From contig DATENC010000006.1 of NCBI GenBank assembly GCA_035275265.1, positions 186,001 to 250,000 on the forward strand: a DNA stretch of 64,000 nucleotides. The letters run 5' to 3'. Positions 1 through 8,636 of the stretch are shown one piece after another. A model generated the notes under the pieces. That model searched no databases. It saw only the letters and a list, made by a program, of their open reading frames with translations, and had not been told where the DNA came from. The number at the start of each line of letters is the position of its first letter. Positions within the stretch are counted from its first letter, which is position 1. Both the position numbers and the translations under genes were made by a program. The stretch is from JACQAP01 sp035275265 (GTDB taxonomy: Bacteria; Pseudomonadota; Gammaproteobacteria; Burkholderiales; JACQAP01).

Positions 1-470
1 AGGTCGGGCTGACGCACGATCAACAGCACCGGCACCAGTACCAGCAGCGCCCCCACCGCGAAGTCGCGCATTTTCAGCACGGCCTCATAGCGATCGAAGT
101 ACCAGGCCAGCATCAACGGCACCGCGATTTTCATGAGCTCCGAAGGCTGGATGCGGGTGAAACCCAGATCGAGCCATCGTCGTGCACCGTTCACGATCTC
201 GCCGAACACCGCGACCGAAATCAGCAGCACCAGGCCGAGGACATATAACGGCAGGGCGATTCGGGAAAGGTAATGCAAAGGCACGTTGGCGGCGATCCAC
301 ATCAATACCAACGCGGCGCTGATATTGGCCATTTGCGCCGCCACGCGCTCGAGACTCGCACCTGCGGCGCTATACAGAGTAGCCAATCCGATCACCAGCA
401 AGATGGCCACCAGCGTCAGCAGATAGCGATCGATGTGCTTGACCAGATAGGCAAACAGACGGTTAATCAC
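1..470 (-). CDS. rodA: Rod-shape SEDS glycosyltransferase RodA, 3' part cut by window edge
   Basis: SEDS-family peptidoglycan glycosyltransferase that polymerises lipid II in the inner membrane and partners with PBP2 in the elongasome. About 156 N-terminal residues are visible: a GTG start, several hydrophobic segments, and the family stretch with GARRWLDLGFTRIQPSE-like residues near position 95. The GTG start overlaps the mrdA stop by 8 bp, so translation is probably coupled to mrdA. It is the last gene of the mreBCD-mrdA-rodA run, and its C-terminal part lies outside the window. Recognition is by sequence and gene order. Confidence 0.93.
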   Translation of the reverse strand, partial: MINRLFAYLVKHIDRYLLTLVAILLVIGLATLYSAAGASLERVAAQMANISAALVLMWIAANVPLHYLSRIALPLYVLGLVLLISVAVFGEIVNGARRWLDLGFTRIQPSELMKIAVPLMLAWYFDRYEAVLKMRDFAVGALLVLVPVLLIVRQPD

Positions 471-2469
471 CTTCTCGCTCCGGGTCCAGAACGTGCTCCA
501 GTGCCTGCTCCTGTTCCGGTGCCAATTCGGGAGCTGATTCCTGGGCGGGTTCGCGAACAGGCTTCTTGGCCGACGGCTTGGGAGGCTGCGGTTCCTTGCC
601 CAGCAGATAGAAATCGATCACCTGGCGCGCGATCGGCGCCGCGGTGCTGCTGCCGTGGCCGCCGTTTTCCACTAGTACCGCCAGTGCGATCTTGGGATCG
701 TCCGCCGGAGCGTAACCGATGAACAGTGCATGGTCTCGGTGACGAGCATGAACGCGATCCTCGTCGTATTTCTGCCCTTTCAATCCGATCACCTGGGCGG
801 TGCCGGTCTTGCCTGCAAACAGATATTGCGCACCCATGCCCGCCCAGGCCGCTGTCCCGCCCGGTTTCATCACGTCCACCATTGCGTCGCGCACGCGCTT
901 CACGTTCTCGGGTTTCAGTGACACGTGGCCGATCGGCTCCGGCTCAATGCTGGTCAACTCGCCAGTCTGGCCGTCCTCTATGTGCTGGACCAGGTGAGGC
1001 CGGAAAATGCGACCATCGTTGGCGAGAATCGCGGTGGCGAACGCAAGCTGCAGCGGCGTGGTGAGGTTGTACCCTTGACCGATACCCACCGAGACGGTAT
1101 CGCCAGGGAACCACCTCTGCTGGAAGCGGCGCTGCTTCCAATCCTGAGAGGGCAACAATCCCTCGACCTCGCCCTCAATGTCGATCCCGGTCTTCCTTCC
1201 AAGGCCGAACTGGCCGATGAATTCGTGGATGCCGTCAATGCCGAGTTCGTGCGCCAGTCCATAGAAATAGGTATCGCAGGACTCGACCACCGCCTTGTGC
1301 ATGTTCACGATTCCGTGACCGCCGGCTTTCCAGTCGTGGTAGACGCGGCCGACGCCGCCGAGCTTGAAATAACCCGGATCGCTGATGGTAAACCCGGGTT
1401 TGCGCTTTCCCGATTCGAGTCCGGCCAGCGCCATGAAAGGCTTGAAAGTCGAGCCCGGCGGATAAACGCCCTGCAATGCGCGATTGTTGAGTGGATGGTC
1501 CGGAGAATTGTTCAGCGCTTCCCAATTCTGCGGATCAATGCCCTCGACGAACAGATTAGGGTCCATGCCCGGCTTGGACACCAGCGCCAGCACGCCGCCG
1601 GTGGCGGGCTCGATCGCCACGAGCGATCCGCGGTGGGTTCCGAACACCTGCTCCGCCACCTGTTGCAGCCGGGCATCCAGCGCCAGCCGCAGATCATTGC
1701 CCGACACCGGCAGGATACTGCGCAGCGTGCGCACGGACCGCCCGTTGGCGTCGGTCTCTACATGTTCGTATCCTGTCACCCCGCGCAGGTCCTTCTCGTA
1801 ACGCTGCTCGAGCCCGACCTTGCCGATGTAGTCGGAGGCACTGTAATTCGCCGCCATCCCCCTCCTTTTCAGATCTGCCACGTCCGGATCGCTGATCCGG
1901 CCGATGTAACCGACCACGTGCGAGGCGATCTCGCCGTTGGGATAGTGGCGGAACAGCCGCGCGTTCAGTTCCACGCCGGGAAAGCGGTAGGAATTGACCG
2001 CGAAGCGCGCCACCTCTTCGTCGTTCAGCCGCGTGCGGATCGGAACGCTGGCAAAGTCGTGGCCCTCCTCGAGCAGTTTCTGGAAACGCTTGCGGTCCTT
2101 GGGAGTAATGGCGACCAGTACCGACAGCCTGTTGATCATGTCCTCAAAGTTATCCACCTGTGTGGGCATGATCTCCAGGGTATAGGCGGCAAAATTGTGC
2201 GCCAGTACCACGCCATTGCGGTCCACGATCACGCCGCGGTTGGGCACCACCGGCACGATGAAAATGCGGTTCTGCTCGGCAAGCGTGTGGTAGTAGTCAT
2301 GCTGAATAACCTGAACGTAGAAAAAACGCGCGAACAGGATAAAGAAGGCGAGCAGCACGGCGCCGCCGGCGATCGCCAGCCGCAGCTGGAATTTGTAGAG
2401 CTCGCGCTGATGGTCGCGAAGCTCGACCGCGCGGTTCGTTGCCGTTTGCGGGAACGTCGCGAGGCGCAT
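463..2469 (-). CDS. mrdA: Penicillin-binding protein 2 (elongasome transpeptidase)
   Basis: Class B PBP that cross-links peptidoglycan during side-wall growth, anchored in the inner membrane with its catalytic domain in the periplasm. The protein has 668 residues: a membrane anchor at about 29-50, a PBP dimerisation domain, then a transpeptidase domain with nucleophile motif STFK (S340-K343), SCD at 397-399 and KTG at 554-556. All three catalytic motifs are intact. The C-terminal 40 residues are a low-complexity tail rich in Pro, Glu and Lys. The gene starts 14 bp after mreD and its stop overlaps the rodA start. Confidence 0.96.
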   Translation of the reverse strand: MRLATFPQTATNRAVELRDHQRELYKFQLRLAIAGGAVLLAFFILFARFFYVQVIQHDYYHTLAEQNRIFIVPVVPNRGVIVDRNGVVLAHNFAAYTLEIMPTQVDNFEDMINRLSVLVAITPKDRKRFQKLLEEGHDFASVPIRTRLNDEEVARFAVNSYRFPGVELNARLFRHYPNGEIASHVVGYIGRISDPDVADLKRRGMAANYSASDYIGKVGLEQRYEKDLRGVTGYEHVETDANGRSVRTLRSILPVSGNDLRLALDARLQQVAEQVFGTHRGSLVAIEPATGGVLALVSKPGMDPNLFVEGIDPQNWEALNNSPDHPLNNRALQGVYPPGSTFKPFMALAGLESGKRKPGFTISDPGYFKLGGVGRVYHDWKAGGHGIVNMHKAVVESCDTYFYGLAHELGIDGIHEFIGQFGLGRKTGIDIEGEVEGLLPSQDWKQRRFQQRWFPGDTVSVGIGQGYNLTTPLQLAFATAILANDGRIFRPHLVQHIEDGQTGELTSIEPEPIGHVSLKPENVKRVRDAMVDVMKPGGTAAWAGMGAQYLFAGKTGTAQVIGLKGQKYDEDRVHARHRDHALFIGYAPADDPKIALAVLVENGGHGSSTAAPIARQVIDFYLLGKEPQPPKPSAKKPVREPAQESAPELAPEQEQALEHVLDPEREGD

Positions 2470-2483
2470 GCGGGCCGTTTGCC

Positions 2484-3020
2484 CTAAACCTCGTCAGGAT
2501 TCCGCCGCGAACTCAGCGGAATCCTGAACAGGAAACGTGTTGCCGGCCACAACAACGCGCCGACGATGCTAGGAACAAAATACCACCATCCCGGATACTC
2601 GCCGCCCGCCGCTACCCGTACTGCCAGTACGATGGCTTGCATCAGCAGGAGGATCACCAGCACGTGCAGCATCTGATGGCGCACGCCGAACATCGTCACG
2701 CGCCGATGCAACGCGATGGCGCTGAACATCATCACAGAGTAGGCCAACGCGTGCTGACCGAACAGGCTGCCCTCGGCTACATCCACCGCCAGGCCGAGCA
2801 GCCAGGCGGGGAGAAACCCGATCTTGCGCGGTTGATGAATTCCCCAGTACAGCAAGGTCAGGGCGAGAAAATCTGGCCGCAGTACCAGTACCCAGCTGGT
2901 AAGCGGCATCAGGTTCAGAAGGAGCGCCGCAACCAGGGTCAGGACAACGTACACCGGTCTGGACGGAAGCAGTATCTCCTCGGTTGAAAGATTGCTGAAG
3001 CCGGAGCCGCGCATCGTCAA
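2484..3020 (-). CDS. mreD: Rod shape-determining membrane protein MreD
   Basis: A 178-residue inner-membrane protein with about five hydrophobic segments and the small size typical of MreD. The segment with LALTLLYWGIHQPRKIG and the following amphipathic turns matches the family. MreD works with MreC, MreB, RodA and PBP2 in the elongasome. Its start overlaps the mreC stop by 4 bp, which suggests translational coupling. MreD is poorly conserved, so gene order supports the call as much as sequence does. Confidence 0.92.
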   Translation of the reverse strand: MTMRGSGFSNLSTEEILLPSRPVYVVLTLVAALLLNLMPLTSWVLVLRPDFLALTLLYWGIHQPRKIGFLPAWLLGLAVDVAEGSLFGQHALAYSVMMFSAIALHRRVTMFGVRHQMLHVLVILLLMQAIVLAVRVAAGGEYPGWWYFVPSIVGALLWPATRFLFRIPLSSRRNPDEV

Positions 3021-3916
3021 TCTCTGCGCGACTTGCGCGGCTTGGCCTTCTTTTGCGCTGCTGCCGGCGGATAGTCGGGTAGCGGTGCCAGTCTGGCGAG
3101 AACCAGGACCTGGCGGTGGCGATTGACGCCGGCCGCGGGAGTGCAGGTGATGCGAGCAAAAGTGTAGGCGGCGTTGCGGTCGATGTTCGAAACCACCGCC
3201 ACCGGTAATCCGGCCGGATAGACGCCGTCGATGCCGGAAGTCACCAGCACGTCGCCATTCTCGATTTCGGCGTTGATCGGCATGAAGCGCAGATCCAAAG
3301 AGCCGTCGTAGCCGGTACCGAAAACCGCGGCGCGCAGACCGTTTCTCACCACTTGAACCGGCACGACCTGTTCGCGGTCGGTAATTAGCGCGATCTCGGC
3401 GGTCCAGGGAAATGCGCGGCTCACCTGGCCGATCAATCCGGTATCGTCGACGACTGCAGCTCCTTCCTCGATCTTGTGCGACGAACCCCTGTCGACGATC
3501 ACTTTGCGGCTGAACGGGTCGCGACCGAAGTACAGTATTTCCGCCGCAACCGAGGTTGAACTGACGCGCTCCTTCATGTCAAGGAGTTGGCGCAAGTGAC
3601 CGTTCTCCGCGATCAGTTCCTGTTGCGTTTGCAACAGGCCCGCATTGAGAAAATTCTCGCGCGCAAGGCGCTCGTTCTCGCGTTGTAGGTGCGATTGGCT
3701 GACGAAGAAGCTGCCGATGCCTGAAATCACTTCTCCCGGCACGTCCAGGATTCTCTGTAAAGGATAGAGCACCACACCGATCACCTTGCGCACGCCGTCC
3801 ATGTACTGGAAGCGCGCATCGGCGTACAGCAGGATCATGGAGAGTAGCGAGAAGAACAGCAGCCTTGCAACGAGGCTTGGGCCGCGCTTGAAGAACGGCG
3901 GTGGGGTGTACTCCAT
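3017..3916 (-). CDS. mreC: Rod shape-determining protein MreC
   Basis: A 299-residue bitopic protein: membrane segment at about 17-34, a periplasmic coiled coil (about 70-110, rich in Gln, Glu, Leu and Arg), then two beta-barrel subdomains. MreC scaffolds PBP2 and RodA under MreB control. The C-terminus is a basic Ala/Lys/Pro tail. The DNA upstream of the ATG is a pyrimidine-rich degenerate heptamer repeat on the coding strand, so I see no normal Shine-Dalgarno sequence. Translation may rely on coupling to upstream elements or on a weak site. Confidence 0.94.
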   Translation of the reverse strand: MEYTPPPFFKRGPSLVARLLFFSLLSMILLYADARFQYMDGVRKVIGVVLYPLQRILDVPGEVISGIGSFFVSQSHLQRENERLARENFLNAGLLQTQQELIAENGHLRQLLDMKERVSSTSVAAEILYFGRDPFSRKVIVDRGSSHKIEEGAAVVDDTGLIGQVSRAFPWTAEIALITDREQVVPVQVVRNGLRAAVFGTGYDGSLDLRFMPINAEIENGDVLVTSGIDGVYPAGLPVAVVSNIDRNAAYTFARITCTPAAGVNRHRQVLVLARLAPLPDYPPAAAQKKAKPRKSRRD

Positions 3917-3968
3917 CAGGGGTGAAGCAGAAGGCGTGAGGGGAGAGGATTGAGGCTAGGGGGGGAGA
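3917..3968. repeat. Degenerate 7-nt repeat tract upstream of mreC (GA-rich on + strand)
   Basis: Read on the minus strand this tract divides into heptamers of the form TCAATCC, TCTCCCC, TCACGCC and TCACCCC. It fills the space directly in front of the mreC start codon. It faces a TC-rich copy at 4031-4064 in inverted orientation, with about 60 bp of ordinary sequence between them. Confidence 0.6.
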
Positions 3969-4030
3969 GCAGCCCACAGAAAGAAGCCTTGCAGACCTTG
4001 AACTCGATATCGTTTGATATCTGTATTTCG

Positions 4031-4064
4031 CTCACTCCTTACCCCTTACCCCTCACTCCTTACG
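4031..4064. repeat. Degenerate 7-nt repeat tract downstream of mreB (TC-rich on + strand)
   Basis: On the plus strand it reads as consecutive heptamers CTCACTC, CTTACCC, CTTACCC, CTCACTC and CTTACGT, ending 5 bp before the mreB stop codon. With 3917-3968 it forms an imperfect inverted pair across the mreB-mreC junction. Confidence 0.65.
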
Positions 4065-4069
4065 TCAAA

Positions 4070-5113
4070 TCAGTCGTTCGTGAATATGGAACCGAGTTTG
4101 TCTATCTTTTCCAGCGCCCGGCCGGAGCCGCGCACCACGCAGGTGAGCGGGTCGTCGGCGACGATCACCGGCAGCCCGGTTTCTTCCATCAGCAGCCGGT
4201 CGATATCGCGCAACAGCGCGCCGCCGCCTGTGAGCACCATACCTTTTTCGGCGATATCTGCGCCGAGTTCCGGCGGCGTCTGCTCGAGCGCCGATTTGAC
4301 CGCGCTGACGATGCTGTTGAGAGGGTCTGTCAGCGCTTCCAGGATTTCGTTGCTGGAAATTGTGAAGCTGCGGGGGATGCCTTCCGCGAGGTTGCGGCCC
4401 TTGACCTCCTTTTCGCGCACTTCCGATCCCGGGAATGCCGAGCCGATCTCCTTCTTGATTTCCTCGGCGGTGGTTTCACCGATCAGCATCCCGTAGTTGC
4501 GGCGGATGTAGTTGATGATCGCTTCGTCGAACTTGTCGCCGCCGACGCGCACTGAACCGGCGTACACGATGCCGCCCAGCGAGATCACGCCGACTTCGGT
4601 GGTGCCGCCGCCTATGTCGACCACCATCGAACCGGTGGCTTCTTCGACCGGCAGGCCGGCGCCGATTGCGGCCGCCATCGGTTCCTCGATCAGTTCCACC
4701 TTGCGCGCGCCGGCGCCGTAGGCAGATTCGCGAATCGCCCGGCGCTCCACCTGAGTGGAGCCGCACGGCACGCAGATGACGATGCGCGGACTTGGGGAAA
4801 ACAGGCGCGAGTCGTGAACCTTCTTGATGAACATCTTGAGCATCTGTTCGGTCACGGTAAAGTCGGCAATCACGCCGTCCTTCATCGGCCGGATCGCAGT
4901 AATGTTCCCGGGCGTCCGCCCCAGCATCTGCTTGGCCGCGAGCCCAACCTCCTGGATCACCTTCTTGCCGTTCGGGCCGCCTTCCTGCCGGATCGCCACC
5001 ACCGAGGGTTCGTTGAGCACTATGCCCTTGCCCTGCACGTAGATCAGGGTATTTGCGGTGCCGAGGTCGATGGCCAGGTCGTTGGAAAAATAACCGTTGA
5101 GAAATCCAAACAT
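4070..5113 (-). CDS. mreB: Actin-like cell shape protein MreB
   Basis: A 347-residue bacterial actin that forms membrane-associated filaments guiding side-wall synthesis. It opens with a short hydrophobic or amphipathic N-terminus, followed by phosphate-1 motif DLGTANTL (about residues 17-24), a second phosphate loop DIGGGTTEVG, and an adenosine motif GGGALLRDID near 300. Length and all nucleotide-binding motifs are standard. It heads the minus-strand elongasome operon and is divergent from gatC across about 180 bp. Confidence 0.98.
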   Translation of the reverse strand: MFGFLNGYFSNDLAIDLGTANTLIYVQGKGIVLNEPSVVAIRQEGGPNGKKVIQEVGLAAKQMLGRTPGNITAIRPMKDGVIADFTVTEQMLKMFIKKVHDSRLFSPSPRIVICVPCGSTQVERRAIRESAYGAGARKVELIEEPMAAAIGAGLPVEEATGSMVVDIGGGTTEVGVISLGGIVYAGSVRVGGDKFDEAIINYIRRNYGMLIGETTAEEIKKEIGSAFPGSEVREKEVKGRNLAEGIPRSFTISSNEILEALTDPLNSIVSAVKSALEQTPPELGADIAEKGMVLTGGGALLRDIDRLLMEETGLPVIVADDPLTCVVRGSGRALEKIDKLGSIFTND

Positions 5114-5293
5114 AAAGTGGGCGGTGATATGGCCGCGGTGCGAGAAATGAAGGCGTTATGATACCCTATCGTACTGCGGCGGTTAACAAAAAGCGGGTTT
5201 CCCGGGAGGAACCTGGGCGCGGCTACCGGCCCTGCGGTCCTCCTTCCTGTCCCGTCCCTGAACCCGGCCGCGACCACGGAAGCCTCCCACGAA

Positions 5294-5581
5294 ATGGCAC
5301 TTACTCTCAGCGACGTCAAGCGTATCGCTCACCTCGCGCGCATCGAGGTGACCGACGCGGAAGCCGGGCAGGCGCTCGGACAACTCAACGACATCTTCAA
5401 GCTCATAGAGCAGTTGCAATCGGTGGACACCACTGGCATCGAACCGATGTCTCATCCGCTCGGCGGTTCGCAGCGGCTGCGCGAAGACCGCGCCGACACT
5501 CCGGAAAACCGCGACGCCAACATGATGAACGCCCCGAAGCAGCAGGACGGCTTTTTCCTCGTGCCCAAGGTCATCGAGTAG
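5294..5581 (+). CDS. gatC: Asp/Glu-tRNA amidotransferase subunit C
   Basis: A 95-residue subunit that stabilises the GatA-GatB interface in the enzyme that converts misacylated Glu-tRNA(Gln) or Asp-tRNA(Asn). The family opening LSDVKRIAHLARIEV is clear, and the C-terminus ends with the usual Phe-Leu-Val-Pro-Lys-Val motif. First gene of gatCAB, 10 bp before gatA. The region between mreB and this start (5114-5293) must hold promoters for both directions. A TATGAT at 5157-5162 is a possible -10, but I see no matching -35. Confidence 0.96.
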   Translation: MALTLSDVKRIAHLARIEVTDAEAGQALGQLNDIFKLIEQLQSVDTTGIEPMSHPLGGSQRLREDRADTPENRDANMMNAPKQQDGFFLVPKVIE

Positions 5582-5591
5582 GGAACGCGCA

Positions 5592-7049
5592 ATGTTCGAA
5601 AAATCGGTGGCCGAACTGGGCCGTGCACTGATTGCCAGGGAAGTTTCCGCCGTCGAGCTTGCCCGGCTTTTCCTCGAACGCATAGAAAGCCACGGGCACC
5701 TTAATGCGTTTCGGGATGTCCGTCCTGAAGTCACGCTGTCGCAGGCGCGCGCCGCCGACGTGCGCATCGCCAAAGGCGACGTGACGCCACTGACCGGCGT
5801 GCCTATCGCGCATAAGGACATTTTCGTCACGCGGGATTTTTATTCGACCGCGTCGTCGCGCATCCTTGAGAACTACATGAGCCCGTTCGATGCCACGATC
5901 GTCGAAAAATTGGGCGATGCCGGAATGGTCTCGCTCGGAAAACTCAACTGCGACGAATTCGCGATGGGCTCGTCCAATGAGAACAGTTACTACGGCAAGG
6001 TGCTCAACCCTTGGGACAAGTCCGCCGTTCCGGGTGGAAGCTCGGGCGGTTCGGCGGCGGCGGTCGCAGCAAGAATCACCCCGGCGGCAACCGCCACCGA
6101 CACCGGCGGATCCATTCGCGAGCCGGCTGCGTTCTCGGGCGTCACCGGGATCAAGCCAACCTACGGGCGCGCGTCGCGCTGGGGCATGATCGCGTTCGCG
6201 TCCAGCCTGGACCAGGCTGGCATCATGACCCGCTCGGCAGAAGATGCGGCGCTGGTCTTCAACGCCATGCTTGGTTTCGATTCGAAGGATTCGACCAGCG
6301 TTGACCGCGTAGCGGAGGACTACACCCGTTCACTCAACCTCAACCTCGAGGGCATGCGCATCGGGGTACCGAAGGAATTTTTCGGCGAGGGTCTGCAAGC
6401 CGACGTCGAAAAGGCGGTGCGCGAGGCGCTCGCCGAGTACGTCAAGCTCGGAGCCAGGCTGGTGGATATTTCGCTTCCGAACGCAGCGCTTGGCATCCCG
6501 GTCTATTACGTGATCGCGCCGGCGGAATGTTCGTCGAACCTGAGCCGCTTCGACGGCGTGCGCTACGGTCACCGCACAACGCACAACGGCGACCTCATCG
6601 ACATGATCAAGAAGTCACGCTCAGAAGGATTCGGTCCCGAGCCCAAACGCCGTATCCTGATCGGCACGTACGTGCTGTCGCACGGCTATTACGATGCCTA
6701 CTATATCCAGGCCCAGAAGGTGCGGCGGATCATTGCCGACGAGTTCCAGCGCGCCTTCCGCGAGTGCGACTTGATCGCCGGACCGGTTACCACCAGCGTG
6801 GCGTTCGGCTTCGGCGAGAAAGCGGCGGATCCGGTGTCGATGTACCTCTCGGACCTTTACACCATCCCCGGCAGCCTGGCCGGCATTCCGGGAATGAGCA
6901 TTCCCTGCGGCTTCGGCGCGAAGAACCGCCCGGTCGGCTTGCAACTGATGGCCAATTACTTCGATGAAGCCAGGCTGCTCGGCGCCGCGCATCGCTACCA
7001 GCAGGCGACCGACTGGCATTTGCGGGCTCCGCCCGCGGCGAAAAAGTGA
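5592..7049 (+). CDS. gatA: Asp/Glu-tRNA amidotransferase subunit A (glutaminase)
   Basis: A 485-residue amidase-signature enzyme that releases ammonia from glutamine for the transamidation done in GatB. The Ser-cisSer-Lys triad is visible: K75 (in IAHKDIF), S150 (in GGSSGGSAAA) and S174 (in DTGGSIREP). Length is normal for the family. It follows gatC by 10 bp. The next gene, gatB, is separated by an unusual 146-bp gap that contains a heptamer repeat. Confidence 0.97.
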   Translation: MFEKSVAELGRALIAREVSAVELARLFLERIESHGHLNAFRDVRPEVTLSQARAADVRIAKGDVTPLTGVPIAHKDIFVTRDFYSTASSRILENYMSPFDATIVEKLGDAGMVSLGKLNCDEFAMGSSNENSYYGKVLNPWDKSAVPGGSSGGSAAAVAARITPAATATDTGGSIREPAAFSGVTGIKPTYGRASRWGMIAFASSLDQAGIMTRSAEDAALVFNAMLGFDSKDSTSVDRVAEDYTRSLNLNLEGMRIGVPKEFFGEGLQADVEKAVREALAEYVKLGARLVDISLPNAALGIPVYYVIAPAECSSNLSRFDGVRYGHRTTHNGDLIDMIKKSRSEGFGPEPKRRILIGTYVLSHGYYDAYYIQAQKVRRIIADEFQRAFRECDLIAGPVTTSVAFGFGEKAADPVSMYLSDLYTIPGSLAGIPGMSIPCGFGAKNRPVGLQLMANYFDEARLLGAAHRYQQATDWHLRAPPAAKK

Positions 7050-7165
7050 TGAGCGATTTGCGTGATGAGTCAGGAACAAAGGCACTGAAGTCGCGAAAGC
7101 GCTTGGCGCATTGGCCTCAATCCTCGCCCGTTATGGGCAGCGCCCGGTATCCAGCGAAGTCGGGC

Positions 7166-7184
7166 GCCCCTCACCCCTCACCCG
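7166..7184. repeat. Short copy of the degenerate 7-nt repeat between gatA and gatB
   Basis: Two adjacent units of the CCCCTCA type sit 12 bp before the gatB ATG, in the place where a Shine-Dalgarno sequence would be expected. The surrounding gap 7050-7195 has no recognisable gene. Confidence 0.5.
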
Positions 7185-7195
7185 AGCGATAGCGT

Positions 7196-8629
7196 ATGGA
7201 CTGGGAAATCGTCATCGGCATCGAGACCCACGCGCAGCTGTCCACGCGCTCGAAAATATTCTCCCCGGCCCCGACTGCGTTCGGTGCGGCGCCCAATACC
7301 CAGGCTTGTGCGATCGACATGGCGCTGCCCGGCACATTGCCGGTGCTTAACAAGGGTGCGGTCGAGCGGGCGATTCGCTTCGGGTTGGCGGTCGATGCAA
7401 CCATCAATCCCCGCTCGATCTTTGCACGCAAAAACTATTTCTATCCCGATCTTCCCAAGGGCTACCAGATCAGCCAGTACGAGATTCCCATTGTGAAGGG
7501 CGGGAAAATCTCCATCGATTCCCCCACGCGGGGTCAAATCGAGATAAAGCTCACGCGCGCGCACTTGGAAGAGGATGCCGGCAAGTCCCTTCACGAGGAT
7601 TTTCAGGGCATGAGCGGCATCGACCTGAACCGCGCTGGTACGCCGCTGCTGGAAATCGTATCTGAGCCGGACATGCGCTCCGCCGACGAGGCGGTCGCCT
7701 ATGCAAAAAAGCTTCATGAGTTGGTGCAGTGGATAGGGATTTGTGACGGCAACATGCAGGAAGGATCGTTCCGCTGCGACGCCAACGTTTCGGTGCGGCG
7801 CGCCGGTGCAGCCCTCGGCACACGCCGCGAAATCAAGAACCTGAATTCGTTCCGCTTCCTTCAGCAGGCCATCGAATATGAGGTGAAGTGGCAGATCGAG
7901 ACCCTTCAAGACGGCGGCAACATCCAGCAGGCAACGGTGTTGTTCGATCCGGACAACGGCCAGACGCGCATCATGCGAACCAAGGAAGACGCACACGACT
8001 ACCGCTATTTTCCCGATCCCGACCTGCTGCCGCTAGACATTCCCAACAATTGGATCGAAGAAATTCGCGTCGCAATGCCTGATCTTCCCGAAGCAAAGCG
8101 CAAAAAGTATATTGATCTCGGGCTTACCCCCTATCAAGCATCCCTACTGACATCAAGTCGTGACATGGCAGTTTTTGCAGACAAGGCATTCAGTGGTGTT
8201 CTACCCGCAGACATTCCGCGACTTGCGAACTTGATTTCCGGACCCCTTGCCGCCCGGCTAAACGAAGAGAACCGCGCGATTACAGAAATCCCCATCGCTC
8301 CCGAGCAAATCCGAACCCTCGGAGAAAAGATTTCAGTTGGAGTTGTCTCAACTTCAACGGCAACATCGGTCATCTTTCCTATGTTGTGGAAAGGCGAGCG
8401 TTCCGTCGACCAGATAATAGAAGAAAACAATCTAAGGCAAATTTCTGATTCCGGTGCGATCGAGAAAATCGTTGACGAAGTGATCGCTGCCAATGCCCAG
8501 CAGGTGGCGGATTACAAGGGCGGGAAAGAAAAGGCCTTCAACTCCCTGGTCGGCCAGGTGATGAAGGCCAGCAAAGGCAAGGCGAATCCGGCCCAGGTCA
8601 ACGAAATATTGAAGAAAAAACTGGCCTAG
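7196..8629 (+). CDS. gatB: Asp/Glu-tRNA amidotransferase subunit B
   Basis: A 477-residue subunit that activates the tRNA-bound Glu/Asp with ATP and transfers ammonia. The start MDWEIVIGIETHAQL and the catalytic-domain segments (DLPKGYQISQYEIPI, GTPLLEIVSEPDMRS) are classic, and the C-terminal tail domain ends with VGQVMKASKGKANP. The stretch encoding about residues 290-425 is clearly lower in GC and has unusual codon use, yet stays in frame. The cradle/helical domain there reads slightly differently from the usual family text. No strong Shine-Dalgarno is visible because a TC-rich repeat lies upstream. Confidence 0.97.
   Translation: MDWEIVIGIETHAQLSTRSKIFSPAPTAFGAAPNTQACAIDMALPGTLPVLNKGAVERAIRFGLAVDATINPRSIFARKNYFYPDLPKGYQISQYEIPIVKGGKISIDSPTRGQIEIKLTRAHLEEDAGKSLHEDFQGMSGIDLNRAGTPLLEIVSEPDMRSADEAVAYAKKLHELVQWIGICDGNMQEGSFRCDANVSVRRAGAALGTRREIKNLNSFRFLQQAIEYEVKWQIETLQDGGNIQQATVLFDPDNGQTRIMRTKEDAHDYRYFPDPDLLPLDIPNNWIEEIRVAMPDLPEAKRKKYIDLGLTPYQASLLTSSRDMAVFADKAFSGVLPADIPRLANLISGPLAARLNEENRAITEIPIAPEQIRTLGEKISVGVVSTSTATSVIFPMLWKGERSVDQIIEENNLRQISDSGAIEKIVDEVIAANAQQVADYKGGKEKAFNSLVGQVMKASKGKANPAQVNEILKKKLA
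8060..8475. other. Low-GC patch inside gatB
   Basis: Line-by-line base counts give about 40-50% G+C across this segment, against about 57-62% in the lines counted before and after it. Codons such as ATA, CTA and AAA cluster here while the reading frame remains open. This is consistent with a recombined segment from a lower-GC relative, or with relaxed codon selection. Confidence 0.6.
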
Positions 8630-8636
8630 TAAAAGT

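Noticed and set aside
925..2487. 520-codon open frame on the plus strand
   Set aside because: Antisense to mrdA, which has full PBP2 motifs; composition (Val/Asp/His/Arg-rich) is typical of a shadow frame in high-GC DNA.
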